Origin: an uncultured Anaerolineae bacterium
GTDB taxonomy: Bacteria; Chloroflexota; Anaerolineae; Anaerolineales; Villigracilaceae
Length of the DNA stretch: 64,000 bases
NCBI GenBank assembly: GCA_937120535.1
Contig: CAKZJX010000038.1
Coordinates: forward strand, 1 to 64,000
Direction of reading: 5' to 3'
Under the pieces are notes generated by a model, which was given only the letters and a program-made list of their open reading frames with translations, ran no database searches and was not told the origin of the DNA. The position numbers and the translations under genes are program-made. Each line of letters begins with the position of its first letter. The first letter of the stretch is position 1. Positions 20,005 through 30,077 of this stretch are shown here, piece after piece.

Positions 20005-21045
20005 ATGTCCAAACCTCAAGCCCGCTTCAGCCGGCTCGAGCGACCTCCTCGCCCCTCGGCGCTTACCGCGATCGGCGTTCTCCTCTTCGCCCTGAGCTTC
20101 GGCCCAGCCCTGCTGGCCTTCCAGCTAGAGCATCTTCTCGCTCGCCCTGAGCCGCTCCTCCACGCCCTGGAGCAACATCAGGTTTACGCTCACCTACCAA
20201 CGCTATTGGCCAGCACGTTAGCCTCGGACTTTGGCACAAGCCAAACGATCCTTTCCTTCCTCCCCAAGGAGCAGATGGAGACCTTCCTTCGCCTGCTCCT
20301 TCCGGAGCCCCTGGCCCGTCAGCTCACCGAACAAGCCATTCGCTCCCTCTTCGCCCACCTGAACGGAAGCGAGCCGGCCATCTCCCTGCCGCTCACTGCG
20401 CTCAAAGCTCACCTGGCCGGCCCAGCCGGCGAAGGCGTCTTGCTTGCCGTCCTGAACACCCTTCCCGCCTGCTCCCTAGAACAGCTGCTTCGGATCGCCG
20501 CTGTCGGCCTGCTCGGCTCATCCGCCGAACTGCCCCTCTGCCGTCCTCCCGACGAACTGCTCCCTCTCCTCAACGCCTCGCTGCGCCCCCAACTGCTCCA
20601 GCTGATCGAAACCCTGCCCGACTCGATCATCCTCTCCCCCCAAGAGCCCTGGGCCGCCGCCCTTCATCGCTTGCGCCAACTGCGAATCCTCCTGCGCTGG
20701 AGCCCTCTGCTGCCCATCGGCTTGCTGATCGCCCTGACCCTATCGGCACATCGCTGGTCATCTCGACTCACGGCCTGGGGATGGGCCCTGCTGCTCGGCG
20801 GGGGAATCGGCCTGGCGCTGGCCGTTGCGCTCCCTCCCCTGGCCGAAGGATTCATAAAAGACCTGCTCCAACCGTTATCGGCAATGGCGCCGGCCCCCGT
20901 GGTCGTCACCATCCACGCTGCCTTGCTCTCCCTATTCCCCCCAATAGCGCGCTCCCTGGCCCTCAGCTCTGCGCTTCTAGTCGGAATCGGCGCGTTGCTT
21001 CTGACCTTGGTCGCCTTCCTAAGCCGCTCAGCCCCTGCCCGCTGA
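20005..21045 (+). CDS. Predicted membrane protein
   Basis: N-terminal TM plus C-terminal TM cluster (LLPIGLLIALTLS...WALLLGGGIGLALAVALP). Confidence 0.75.
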   Translation: MSKPQARFSRLERPPRPSALTAIGVLLFALSFGPALLAFQLEHLLARPEPLLHALEQHQVYAHLPTLLASTLASDFGTSQTILSFLPKEQMETFLRLLLPEPLARQLTEQAIRSLFAHLNGSEPAISLPLTALKAHLAGPAGEGVLLAVLNTLPACSLEQLLRIAAVGLLGSSAELPLCRPPDELLPLLNASLRPQLLQLIETLPDSIILSPQEPWAAALHRLRQLRILLRWSPLLPIGLLIALTLSAHRWSSRLTAWGWALLLGGGIGLALAVALPPLAEGFIKDLLQPLSAMAPAPVVVTIHAALLSLFPPIARSLALSSALLVGIGALLLTLVAFLSRSAPAR

Positions 21046-21660
21046 AGAAACCTGCCTTGCGTAGGGAATGCGATTCACCCAATACAAACCAAACCGATAC
21101 CCGATCCACCCCAGCATCAACCCAAAAACCACATCCAACGCATAATGCTGCCCAGTAAACAACGTCGACAGCGCAATCGCCAGCAAAATCCCCCACCACA
21201 ACCAACGATACCTAGGATAAAAACGCCCAGCAAAAGCGACGATCAACATGGTCATATAATTGTGAGCTGAAGGCAATGCCGCATAGGATCCGCCGGCGAC
21301 CTGCACAAAGCGCAACAGCTGTGAAAACAGGTCGTGCCCTGTCACCACCGGCGGCTTCACATACGTTGGAAAGGCAAAAAAGACACTGACCCCCAATGAG
21401 ACAGTCAACAACGCCCCAGCCAAGACAGCCAAAAACGAACGTGTCTCCAAGCGGAACAACCACCAGTAAATCGCAAACACCCAGAAAAGATAGGCAAAAC
21501 AGTACGGAATCACCCAGATCGGATAGACCGGCAACGGCTCAAACGGCAGGGCTGGCGCGATCCCTCCGTTGGAAAAATGGCTAGCCGGAAAATACAAGCC
21601 CTGAATTCCCACCACCACCAAGCTCCATTTCAAACGCTGAAAGAGAGAGAACGACTTCAT
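21028..21660 (-). CDS. PAP2/inositolphosphotransferase-like integral membrane phosphatase
   Basis: SYAALPSAHNYMTMLIVAFAGRFYPRYRWLW ... TLFTGQHYALDVVFGLMLGW: PSxH and H...D motifs of the PAP2 superfamily. Confidence 0.85.
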   Translation of the reverse strand: MKSFSLFQRLKWSLVVVGIQGLYFPASHFSNGGIAPALPFEPLPVYPIWVIPYCFAYLFWVFAIYWWLFRLETRSFLAVLAGALLTVSLGVSVFFAFPTYVKPPVVTGHDLFSQLLRFVQVAGGSYAALPSAHNYMTMLIVAFAGRFYPRYRWLWWGILLAIALSTLFTGQHYALDVVFGLMLGWIGYRFGLYWVNRIPYARQVSSAGRG

Positions 21661-21792
21661 AGAGACGTCCGGAACTCCTCAAACACACCGACGTTGCACA
21701 GAACACCCACAGAACGCACATCGGACGATGCGAAACGCCTTGTCCAGTCAATTCTATCCGAAAACCAAGATTTCATAGGTATACTACACCCC

Positions 21793-22974
21793 ATGCGCAT
21801 TGTTCTAAAACCCGGTCGAGAAAGCAGCCTCCTCCGTCGGCATCCCTGGATCTTCTCCGGAGCCATTCAACGCATCGAAGGACAGCCGGCCCCGGGCCAA
21901 ACTGTGGACGTGTTCTCCGCCGAAGGACAATTCCTGGCCCGCGCCGCCTATTCCCCCCACTCCCAAATCCGAGCTCGCGTCTGGACCTTTGACGATGAGC
22001 CGGTAGATGCCCAATTTTTCCGAAACCGCATTCGAGCCGCCCTGGCCCGGCGCGCCCTGCTAAGGATCGAATCCTCCACCAACGCCTACCGTCTGATCCA
22101 CGCCGAGTCAGACGGCCTGCCCGGCCTGATCGTGGATCGCTATGCCGACCTGCTGGTCCTTCAATCGCTCACCGCTGGCTCCGAAGCCTGGAAACCCACC
22201 CTGGCCGACCTCCTGTTGGAAGAAACCGGCCTGGCGCGCCTCTACGAACGCTCCGATGCCGAAGTGCGCGCCCTAGAAGGCCTGCCACCGGCGGCCGGCC
22301 CCCTACGCGGCCCTGCTCCCACCGCCTTGATCACCATCATCGAACACGGCTTACGCTACCTGGTGGACCCGGCGCACGGCCACAAAACCGGCTTCTACCT
22401 GGATCAACGCCCGAATCGGGCTCGCGTGCGCACCCTGGCAGAAGGACGCGAGGTGCTCGATGGCTTCTGCTACACAGGCGGATTCACCCTAAATGCCCTG
22501 GCCGGCGGAGCTGCCTCCGTGATCTCGGTCGACGCCTCCGCCGATGCTCTCGCCCTCTGCCGTCACCACCTTGCCCTCAACCGCCTCCCTGCCGATCGAC
22601 ACACCATCCTGGAGGGCAATCTCTTCCATGTCCTGCGCAAGTTCCGCGATCAGGGCTGCCAGTTTGACCTGATCATCCTGGATCCGCCCAAGTTTGCCCC
22701 CACCTCTGCCCAGGCCGAGCGGGCGGCACGGGCCTACAAAGACATCAACCTATTGGCCTTCAAGTTGCTCCGTCCCGACGGCATCCTGGTCACCTTCTCC
22801 TGCTCGGGTGGAATTGACGCCGCCTTGTTCCAAAAAATCGTTGCCGCCGCCGCCCTAGATGCCGGCGTGGATGCCCAGATCGTTGAGCACCTCTTTCAAG
22901 CTGCCGATCACCCGGTCTCCCTGGCCTTCCCAGAAGGCGCTTACTTGAAAGGGTTGGTTTGCATCAAGGGATGA
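21793..22974 (+). CDS. Class I SAM-dependent rRNA methyltransferase (RlmI-like, PUA domain)
   Basis: MRIVLKPGRESSLLRRHPWIFSGAIQRIEG; HGHKTGFYLDQRPNRARVRTLAEGREVLDGFCYTGGFTLNAL; DLIILDPPKFAPT; start chosen at ATG 21793 inside ORF 21577-22974. Confidence 0.93.
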   Translation: MRIVLKPGRESSLLRRHPWIFSGAIQRIEGQPAPGQTVDVFSAEGQFLARAAYSPHSQIRARVWTFDDEPVDAQFFRNRIRAALARRALLRIESSTNAYRLIHAESDGLPGLIVDRYADLLVLQSLTAGSEAWKPTLADLLLEETGLARLYERSDAEVRALEGLPPAAGPLRGPAPTALITIIEHGLRYLVDPAHGHKTGFYLDQRPNRARVRTLAEGREVLDGFCYTGGFTLNALAGGAASVISVDASADALALCRHHLALNRLPADRHTILEGNLFHVLRKFRDQGCQFDLIILDPPKFAPTSAQAERAARAYKDINLLAFKLLRPDGILVTFSCSGGIDAALFQKIVAAAALDAGVDAQIVEHLFQAADHPVSLAFPEGAYLKGLVCIKG

Positions 22975-22984
22975 GGCGCACTTC

Positions 22985-25900
22985 CTATTCCCAGCGTTCG
23001 ATCAACCGCAAGAAGACATCCACCACGTAGGGATCCAGCGCCTTACCGCTCTGTTGGCGGATGTATTCCAGAGCTTCTTCCCTAGACCATGCTTTTCGAT
23101 AAGGCCGGTCGCTGGTAAGCGCATCGAACATATCCACCACGGCAAAGATACGGGCCGAAATCGGGATCTGCTCGCCCCGCAGCCCCAAGGGATACCCACT
23201 GCCATCCCAGCGTTCATGATGCAAATAGGGGATTTCCAGCGCGCGCCGCAGATAGGCAATCGGCTGTAACATCTCATACGCCCAGCTCGGATGACGACGC
23301 ATGATCGCCCACTCTCCTTCGGTGAGCGGCCCGGGTTTGCGCAAGATCGAGTCGGGGACGCCGATCTTGCCGATGTCGTGCAACAGCGCCCCGCGTCGAA
23401 TGTGCACGATCTCCTCGTCGCTCAGCCCTACGGCTTGGGCCAGCGCCACCGTTAGATCGGTCACGCGTCGAGTGTGCTCTTCGGTTTCCTCATCGCGCAA
23501 CGTTATGGCCCGCGACCAGCCTTCGAGTGTGGCTTCATAGGCGATCAAGAGTTCGGCGTTGCTGCGCTGCATGCGTTCAAACAGCTGGAGGTTATCAATG
23601 GCGATTGCCGCCTGGCGGGCCAACGTTTCCAACAGGTCCAACCATCCCGGCTGCTCAGGCAAGGGAGAACGATGAAACACTTCCAACACCCCTTTCAGAT
23701 CGCCCTTGCTTACCAGCGGCACACAGCAATACGCTCGAAATCCCTCCTCCACAACCAACGAAAAGCGAGTATATCCCGAACCGGCTTGTTGAAAATCGGG
23801 AACGAACGTGACACGGCGCTCAAGCGCCGCCTGGCCGGCCATTCCTTCTCCGAGCCGCAGGGACGTCCGCTCAATAAGCGGCGTACGAAACCCCAAGCCA
23901 TGGGCATACGTCAGCGTGTGCAGCAAAGGGTTGAACAGCAGAACATCGGCAGCATCTACTCCTAGCTGCAAAATCGTATGATTCAACACCGTGTTCAAAA
24001 TGATATGCAAGTCAAACGAAGCGCTAATCGTCCGATCCACTTCGCGCAGCGCCTGCAGATGTTGCAAGCGGCGCTCGATCTCCATCCGCAGGCGCGCCGA
24101 ACGAACCGCCGCCGCTGCCTGAGTTGCTAATAGCGAGAGCAGATGCTCATCTCGATCGGAGAAGACGCGACGCGAATCATCCAACTCATGCACCCACAAC
24201 ACCCCAATCAACTCTCCACCGAAGAGCATAGGCACGTGCAACGCCGCCTGAATCGGAGTCCTCTCGTAGGCCTTGCTGCGATACTCCCACGCCGAATAAT
24301 CGTCCACTCGCATGGGAGAGCGGCTCTGGGCTACCAGGCCGGCCAACCCCTCGCCCAAGCGCAAGCGCGTCCCTATTGGCGCCGACGGATGAGAGGAGGC
24401 CGCCATCTCAAGCTGTTGCTGAGAAGAGTCGTAGAGATAGATGCCGCCGGCATCGGCTTGCGCCAAGTCCCTAGCGGCGTTGCCGATTAGGTTCAGCAGA
24501 GACGTTAGGTCATGCTGTTGCGCAATAGCCAAGTTGATCTCATAGAGCAGCGCAAATTCCTCGGCGCGACGTTTAGTGTTTTCATAAAGCCTCATGCGAT
24601 GCAGCGCATTGCCAGTCATCTCAGCCAACGTGCTCAACAAACGTATCTCGTTATTGGTCAACTTGCGTTCACTAGGAATGGCGATCACTATCACGCCGAG
24701 CATCTTCTCGAATGAGTGAATAGGAACACACGCGCCGCCCCAACCCCTGGGCAAACGCTCGGCTATCTGCGGCAGTATCAACGGATCGCTAGCAAATTCT
24801 TGAGAGAGGTACGGTTCCCCTTGCTCAAGCACTGTCCAACACATCCCCTCCCCAGGTCGAATTAGCCCCTCACTGAGATCGGCGATCCAGCCGCGCGAAA
24901 TACTCGGAAGCAGCACCCCATTCTTCTCATCGAGGAGATTGATCGAACCGCTTGGTGCATTCAAAGCGAACAGGATTTCCTCGAGCACCACGGCCAACAT
25001 CTCGTCCTGAGTGGAAATGACACGTAGGGCCACCGAGACGCGATTGATCATTTCCAATTCATGCACACGACGGCGAGTCTCATCAAACAGGCGTGCGTTC
25101 TCGATGACCACCGTCATCTGGGCCGCCAGAGTCTCCAACAGGACAAGGTGTTGATCAGTGAACACCCCCGGCAGATACGACTGGGTAGAGATCATCCCAA
25201 TGATTCGATCCCCCCTACGCAGCGGAACAGCCAAGATCGATCGAACTGGCTCTTCGGAGCCAAAATGTGGGCCTGGCAACTCTTCAACCAGCATATCGTG
25301 AATGATCAACGAACGTCCTGCTGAAATCACCCTACCGCTCAACCCTTGACCCTTTGGCACACGCTGCGGCGGATAGCGAACTCCTCGGTCATACAGATAA
25401 ACCGCTTCATATTCATCGCCGTTCTCTTCGTCGTTTAGGACAATCACAAACGCCTCACACGGCATGAGCTGAAGTACCGCCTGATGGATGGCCTGATACA
25501 CCGCACTCGGCTCCAACTGGGCTGTCAGCAACATTTGACTGGCTCGATGGATCACCTCTTGCTCAAAAGCTCGCTGACGGATCTCCTCAAACAAACGAGC
25601 GTTCTCCAGGGCGATGGCAGCTTGATTGGCCAGCGTAGCCACCAAGCGCTCATCCGCCTCATCAAAAGCATTTGGCTGGATGTTCTCGATGCTGATCACG
25701 CCCAATTTTTGATCGCCAAGCCGAAGAGGAACGTACAATCCTGATCGAACTCCGGGAAAGGTCTCCACATAGTGAGGGTCGTCGCTCACCTCTCCCAAAC
25801 GAATCACCCGGCCCTGTTGAAACGCCCAGCCGCTCAAGCCTTGGTTCGGCCGAGAGACTTTTGTCCGAAACAGTTGTTCTGTAGCCTTCCAATCGGCTGC

Positions 25901-28885
25901 CGTCTCTAAGCCAGGTTGATTAAAGGCCAGAAGCTCAAAAGAATCGCTCTCTGGATGGTAAAGTCGAACGGCAGTGTGATGCCAGTCCATCTTTTGGGCC
26001 AGCAATTCGATCAGTTTCTGGCCGATCTCCTTAGGGGTGAGCAGTTGGCTCAACGCCAAGCCACTCTCATAGAGCATTTCCAGCTCGATCAAGCGACGGC
26101 GAGCCTCCTCGAACAATTGAGCGCGCTCCAAGATCAGCGCTGCCAATGTCGCAAACGAATTCAAAGTCTTCAGGTCTTCTTGCGAAAAGGCTGCTCGCTT
26201 GGTTGAGTCCAAGCTCATGACCCCGATCAAACGCTCGCCGATCATCAACGGCACAGCAATGGCGCTGAAGATCTGGCGCGCTTCTTCGATCTCTCCATCG
26301 TAACGGATCTCCGGATCGGCGCGCGCATCTGAGACGATCATTGGTTGACGCAATCGAGCGACTCGCGCCGCATATCCTGAATTGCTGGCAAAGGCAAAAT
26401 TGCGCAGACGAGGATCGTAGTAGCCCTTCAAGGCGCGAATACGCAATTGGCCATTCGCCTCACACAACAGGACGCTTCCTTTCTCCGCTACCGGCACAGC
26501 ATGACAGGCGGCATTCAGCAAATATTCCAGCAACGGCTCCACTTCCCAAGTCTCACCGAGAGCTTGGGCCAATATCACTTGGGCTTCAAGCTCCCGCTCA
26601 TAGCGCTTGCGCTCGGTGATATCCTGAATGGTGCCATACATTTTTACGGGCCGGCCGGCAGAGTCAAATTCCAACTGTCCCAGGCCATGTACCCAACGCT
26701 CTTGCCGATCGTTTGCCGGTAGAATGCGATACTGCTGGTCAAACGACTGTCCTTTTCCAAGCACTTCTTCTTGGAAGTAACGCGCCATGCGCTCCCGATC
26801 TTCTGGATGAACCAGCTCTAGCCACCCCTGTACCGAGTGCGGATAGGATTCGTCAATGCCGAAGATGCGATCCAACATCTCAGAGCTTTGCCAGATACCC
26901 GAAGGAATATCCAACATATAGCTCCCCAGGCCGGCAATCCTCTGCGCTTCCCGCAGCAAGCGATCCCTTTCTTGCAAGGCCTGCTCCGCCTTCTTACGCT
27001 CGGTAATGTCGAAGATCACCGCCAAGTAGACCGGCTCTTCCTGACTGAGCAACTGAACATGCACCTCCACCGGATACTCGCTTCCATCGGCGCGGCGATG
27101 CACAGTTTCAAAAACCACCAGCTTTTGCTGACCTTCCTCCAACGGGCGAAGCAATTCCCGAAAAGATTTCTCGTCGAAGCACGGCTTAATGTCTATGGGC
27201 GTCATGTGACGCAATTGATCCAAGCTGTAACCCAGATTTGCCTGTGCGCTGCGGTTGACGTACTCAAACCGCAGCGTGGTACGGTCAAAGGTATAAATCT
27301 CGTTGAGACTGAGCTCGAGTATCTGCAACAATCGTTCGCGCTGCGCTTCGGCCTGCTTTCGTTCGGTGATGTCCTGAACGTTGCCCTCGTAGTACCAGAC
27401 CTTTCCATCTGGCCCGCGGACCAGACGAGCATTCTCTGAAACCCATAGCGTTGAACCGTCCTTGCGGCGCGCCTGATACTCATAGCCTCTCACCTCCCCC
27501 CTTTCCTCGAGCAAACGCACAAACTCCTGACGCTGTGCCGGGTTGACGTACACTTGAAGCGCTATATTGTCCACCGATTGAGTCAAGTCCTGCGGCGAGT
27601 CATACCCCAACATGCGCGCTAGAGCCGGATTGACAACCAAGAAACGTCCCTCCGGCGTGGATTGATAAATTCCCTCGATAGCTCTCTCGAAGAGCAAACG
27701 ATATTGCTCTTCGGCCCGTTTGCGATCCGTGACATCGAACATCACTCCCTGAAGCAGGATCTCACCTCTTTCTGTGTGCAAAATGCGTTCTTCTTCCTGG
27801 ATCCACAGCAGACGACCATCGCGCGTGATCACGCGGTACTCAAGGTTGCAGGGTTGACCAGTTTCATACGCCCGAAAATAAGTTTCTCTCACCCGCTGGC
27901 GATCTTCCGGATGGATCAGACTCAGCCACAACGAGAGATCACCCTGCAACCACTCCTCCATCGACACCCCAAGCAGCGACGTAATCTGAGAGCTGACAAA
28001 CAAAGTGGTCCCCTTGCCGTCCAATACATCCAGATACACAACGCCAGGGAGCTGGTCAATCAACTTCCGATAGCGTTCCTCGCTCTCACGAAGGGCCTGC
28101 TCCGCTTGTTTGCGCTGGGTGATCTCTTGTTGAACCGCTACAAAGTGCACCACCTTCCCGCCGGCATCCACGATCGGTGTGATGGTCATCTCGACCCAAT
28201 ACAAGGTTCCATCCTGACGGCGGTTGATCAGCTCCCCCCGCCACGCCTCCCAACTCAAAATCGCCCGCCACATCTGTTGGTAGAACTCTGGATTTTGTCG
28301 ACCGGACTTAACCAGATCAGCCGGTCGCTTGCCGAGCACCTCGTCTAGACGATAGTCGTTCAATTCTAGGAACGCCGAATTGACCCATTCAATATACCCC
28401 TTTGCATCCGTAATGATCACAGGATCGGCCAAGGCTTCTAAGGCGACCGATAAGAGGTCTGACAATCCTTCCCTCTCTCTCTCCAATTTGCGAATGGTCA
28501 TCAATCCCACCCTGCGTTTCTCAACCTCCAGCACCTGCAAGGTCATCTCAACCTCGATGATCTGGCCATCCTTACGGCGGTGGCGCACCTTGCCGGCATA
28601 GTGAGAAGAGCCTTGAGCGCGCAATTCTCTCAGCAGATGCTTGGCATCCTGCTCCAGACAAATATCTGCAAGCCTCATCTCCAGCCATTCCTGGCGCAAA
28701 TAGCCATAGGCTTCTACCGCTGCCTGATTGACATCTAGGAAGTGGAGCGTTTTTGCATCATAGATCCCCATCGGCAGCAGGTGGTTCTCGAACAACCTAC
28801 GATAAAACGCATCTGCCAGGTCGCCGGACGAAAGACCCTGATCCAACCCTTTTCGAAACCAAGAGCGAACATTTCGATCGGCCAT
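22985..28885 (-). CDS. Very large PAS/GAF sensor protein with HD-GYP output domain (putative c-di-GMP phosphodiesterase)
   Basis: About 1966 aa from MADRNVRSWFRKG (ATG 28885): six PAS-like units, six GAF-like units, then RRGALLHDIGKIGVPDSILRKPGPLTEGEWAIMRRHP...LHHERWDGSGYPLGLRGEQIPISARIFAVVDMFDALTSDRPYR. Confidence 0.95.
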   Translation of the reverse strand: MADRNVRSWFRKGLDQGLSSGDLADAFYRRLFENHLLPMGIYDAKTLHFLDVNQAAVEAYGYLRQEWLEMRLADICLEQDAKHLLRELRAQGSSHYAGKVRHRRKDGQIIEVEMTLQVLEVEKRRVGLMTIRKLEREREGLSDLLSVALEALADPVIITDAKGYIEWVNSAFLELNDYRLDEVLGKRPADLVKSGRQNPEFYQQMWRAILSWEAWRGELINRRQDGTLYWVEMTITPIVDAGGKVVHFVAVQQEITQRKQAEQALRESEERYRKLIDQLPGVVYLDVLDGKGTTLFVSSQITSLLGVSMEEWLQGDLSLWLSLIHPEDRQRVRETYFRAYETGQPCNLEYRVITRDGRLLWIQEEERILHTERGEILLQGVMFDVTDRKRAEEQYRLLFERAIEGIYQSTPEGRFLVVNPALARMLGYDSPQDLTQSVDNIALQVYVNPAQRQEFVRLLEERGEVRGYEYQARRKDGSTLWVSENARLVRGPDGKVWYYEGNVQDITERKQAEAQRERLLQILELSLNEIYTFDRTTLRFEYVNRSAQANLGYSLDQLRHMTPIDIKPCFDEKSFRELLRPLEEGQQKLVVFETVHRRADGSEYPVEVHVQLLSQEEPVYLAVIFDITERKKAEQALQERDRLLREAQRIAGLGSYMLDIPSGIWQSSEMLDRIFGIDESYPHSVQGWLELVHPEDRERMARYFQEEVLGKGQSFDQQYRILPANDRQERWVHGLGQLEFDSAGRPVKMYGTIQDITERKRYERELEAQVILAQALGETWEVEPLLEYLLNAACHAVPVAEKGSVLLCEANGQLRIRALKGYYDPRLRNFAFASNSGYAARVARLRQPMIVSDARADPEIRYDGEIEEARQIFSAIAVPLMIGERLIGVMSLDSTKRAAFSQEDLKTLNSFATLAALILERAQLFEEARRRLIELEMLYESGLALSQLLTPKEIGQKLIELLAQKMDWHHTAVRLYHPESDSFELLAFNQPGLETAADWKATEQLFRTKVSRPNQGLSGWAFQQGRVIRLGEVSDDPHYVETFPGVRSGLYVPLRLGDQKLGVISIENIQPNAFDEADERLVATLANQAAIALENARLFEEIRQRAFEQEVIHRASQMLLTAQLEPSAVYQAIHQAVLQLMPCEAFVIVLNDEENGDEYEAVYLYDRGVRYPPQRVPKGQGLSGRVISAGRSLIIHDMLVEELPGPHFGSEEPVRSILAVPLRRGDRIIGMISTQSYLPGVFTDQHLVLLETLAAQMTVVIENARLFDETRRRVHELEMINRVSVALRVISTQDEMLAVVLEEILFALNAPSGSINLLDEKNGVLLPSISRGWIADLSEGLIRPGEGMCWTVLEQGEPYLSQEFASDPLILPQIAERLPRGWGGACVPIHSFEKMLGVIVIAIPSERKLTNNEIRLLSTLAEMTGNALHRMRLYENTKRRAEEFALLYEINLAIAQQHDLTSLLNLIGNAARDLAQADAGGIYLYDSSQQQLEMAASSHPSAPIGTRLRLGEGLAGLVAQSRSPMRVDDYSAWEYRSKAYERTPIQAALHVPMLFGGELIGVLWVHELDDSRRVFSDRDEHLLSLLATQAAAAVRSARLRMEIERRLQHLQALREVDRTISASFDLHIILNTVLNHTILQLGVDAADVLLFNPLLHTLTYAHGLGFRTPLIERTSLRLGEGMAGQAALERRVTFVPDFQQAGSGYTRFSLVVEEGFRAYCCVPLVSKGDLKGVLEVFHRSPLPEQPGWLDLLETLARQAAIAIDNLQLFERMQRSNAELLIAYEATLEGWSRAITLRDEETEEHTRRVTDLTVALAQAVGLSDEEIVHIRRGALLHDIGKIGVPDSILRKPGPLTEGEWAIMRRHPSWAYEMLQPIAYLRRALEIPYLHHERWDGSGYPLGLRGEQIPISARIFAVVDMFDALTSDRPYRKAWSREEALEYIRQQSGKALDPYVVDVFLRLIERWE

Positions 28886-29251
28886 GACAGCATCCTTCAG
28901 CAACAAAATGAAATGAGATGAGAACCTACGAGCCATTCGCAAGCAGGGACGAGACGCCTGGAAAGACAACTCGGCGGTAGTTTTGCACTTTTTACAAATC
29001 GGCCAGATTTGCCGGATGCAAAATCTCAAACCACCAGATATGGTGGGTGAACACTTCAAAAATGCGGTAAAACCGTCTCGAATGTAAAATCTGCAAAACT
29101 ACTATACCTTAAATAACGCAGGCTCTCTCCTAACAATTTTGAAAAGTTCCCATAGCAACCCGCCACAAAGACACAAATATGTTCAAAACCAGGCTTTGGT
29201 AGACGATGGCGGTGGCGGCGAAAACCGCCAATGAATCTTGAAGAACAAAAC

Positions 29252-29274
29252 AAAAAACCGAGGGAGCACCTCGG
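29252..29274 (-). terminator. Intrinsic terminator
   Basis: Minus strand CCGAGG-TGCTC-CCTCGG followed by TTTTTTG, downstream of the 29304-29513 ORF. Confidence 0.85.
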
Positions 29275-29303
29275 CTAGCCGCTACATCTTCTCAAGGCCA
29301 AGT

Positions 29304-29513
29304 TTACTTCTCGTCGCGCAAGGATGCAATCGCCCGCAGCAGGCCCAACACCAACAGGCCAAGCTTTAACCCCTCACCCACGGTCAGCGCCGTGGAGCGA
29401 TTCTCTTTCTCGGCGCGCTGGGTGAACAACCAGGCCGCCAACAGACCAGTGGCTGCGCCGATCAAAGCGCCAAAGATCAGTGTCTTCCCTTTGTTTTCCA
29501 TACTTGCTTCCAC
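29304..29513 (-). CDS. Small membrane protein (YtxH-like)
   Basis: GKTLIFGALIGAATGLLAAWLFTQRAEKE; terminator immediately downstream. Confidence 0.7.
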   Translation of the reverse strand: MEASMENKGKTLIFGALIGAATGLLAAWLFTQRAEKENRSTALTVGEGLKLGLLVLGLLRAIASLRDEK

Positions 29514-29538
29514 TCCTGTTCGGTATCCAGAAATGTCC

Positions 29539-29964
29539 TCATCGCCATCGCAACAAGCGCCGAAGCGACCCTAGAAAGCTTTCCAAGGCAAATACCGGCT
29601 TGACCGAAGCATCAGCTCCACCTTTCACGCGTTGCGCTGCTTGTCGCACCAGCCGCTGAGCCTGACCAGTATACCTGGGAAGAATCGCCAGCAAACGCGC
29701 CAAGCCGTAAATCACAGCAATCAAGACCGGAATTTTCAGGAGCCCGATCAGAAGCAGAGGCGCTAAGAGCCACATTGTGGCCACGGCTGCCCAGCGCTCA
29801 GCATCTCCGCTGGGCTGAAAAGCCGCGCGAGCGATCCCCACCACGGCAACGACCAGGATCAGCGCACCGATCAGCAGGGGCAGCACGATCTGTAGCCACC
29901 ACTGGCGACGGTGCAGACGGTAGGAGTCATGATGCGGCGATTTGAGAAAACGTTCGGTTCCCAT
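29539..29964 (-). CDS. Small two-TM membrane protein
   Basis: 141 aa, hydrophobic segments VLPLLIGALILVVAVVGIA and WLLAPLLLIGLLKIPVLIAVIYGLA. Confidence 0.7.
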   Translation of the reverse strand: MGTERFLKSPHHDSYRLHRRQWWLQIVLPLLIGALILVVAVVGIARAAFQPSGDAERWAAVATMWLLAPLLLIGLLKIPVLIAVIYGLARLLAILPRYTGQAQRLVRQAAQRVKGGADASVKPVFALESFLGSLRRLLRWR

Positions 29965-30077
29965 GCCGCAATTCTAACATGGAAATGGAGCTTGGCTCGG
30001 CATAGCAAATTGCCTGGGAGAGGCCAATGGCTGAGCCCATCGACGAACTTTGAAGATTTGTTGTTTGGCGCCAGGGA

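Noticed and set aside
23301-28348. Several plus-strand ORFs opposite the PAS/GAF/HD-GYP gene
   Set aside because: All antisense to one continuous, domain-rich minus-strand ORF.
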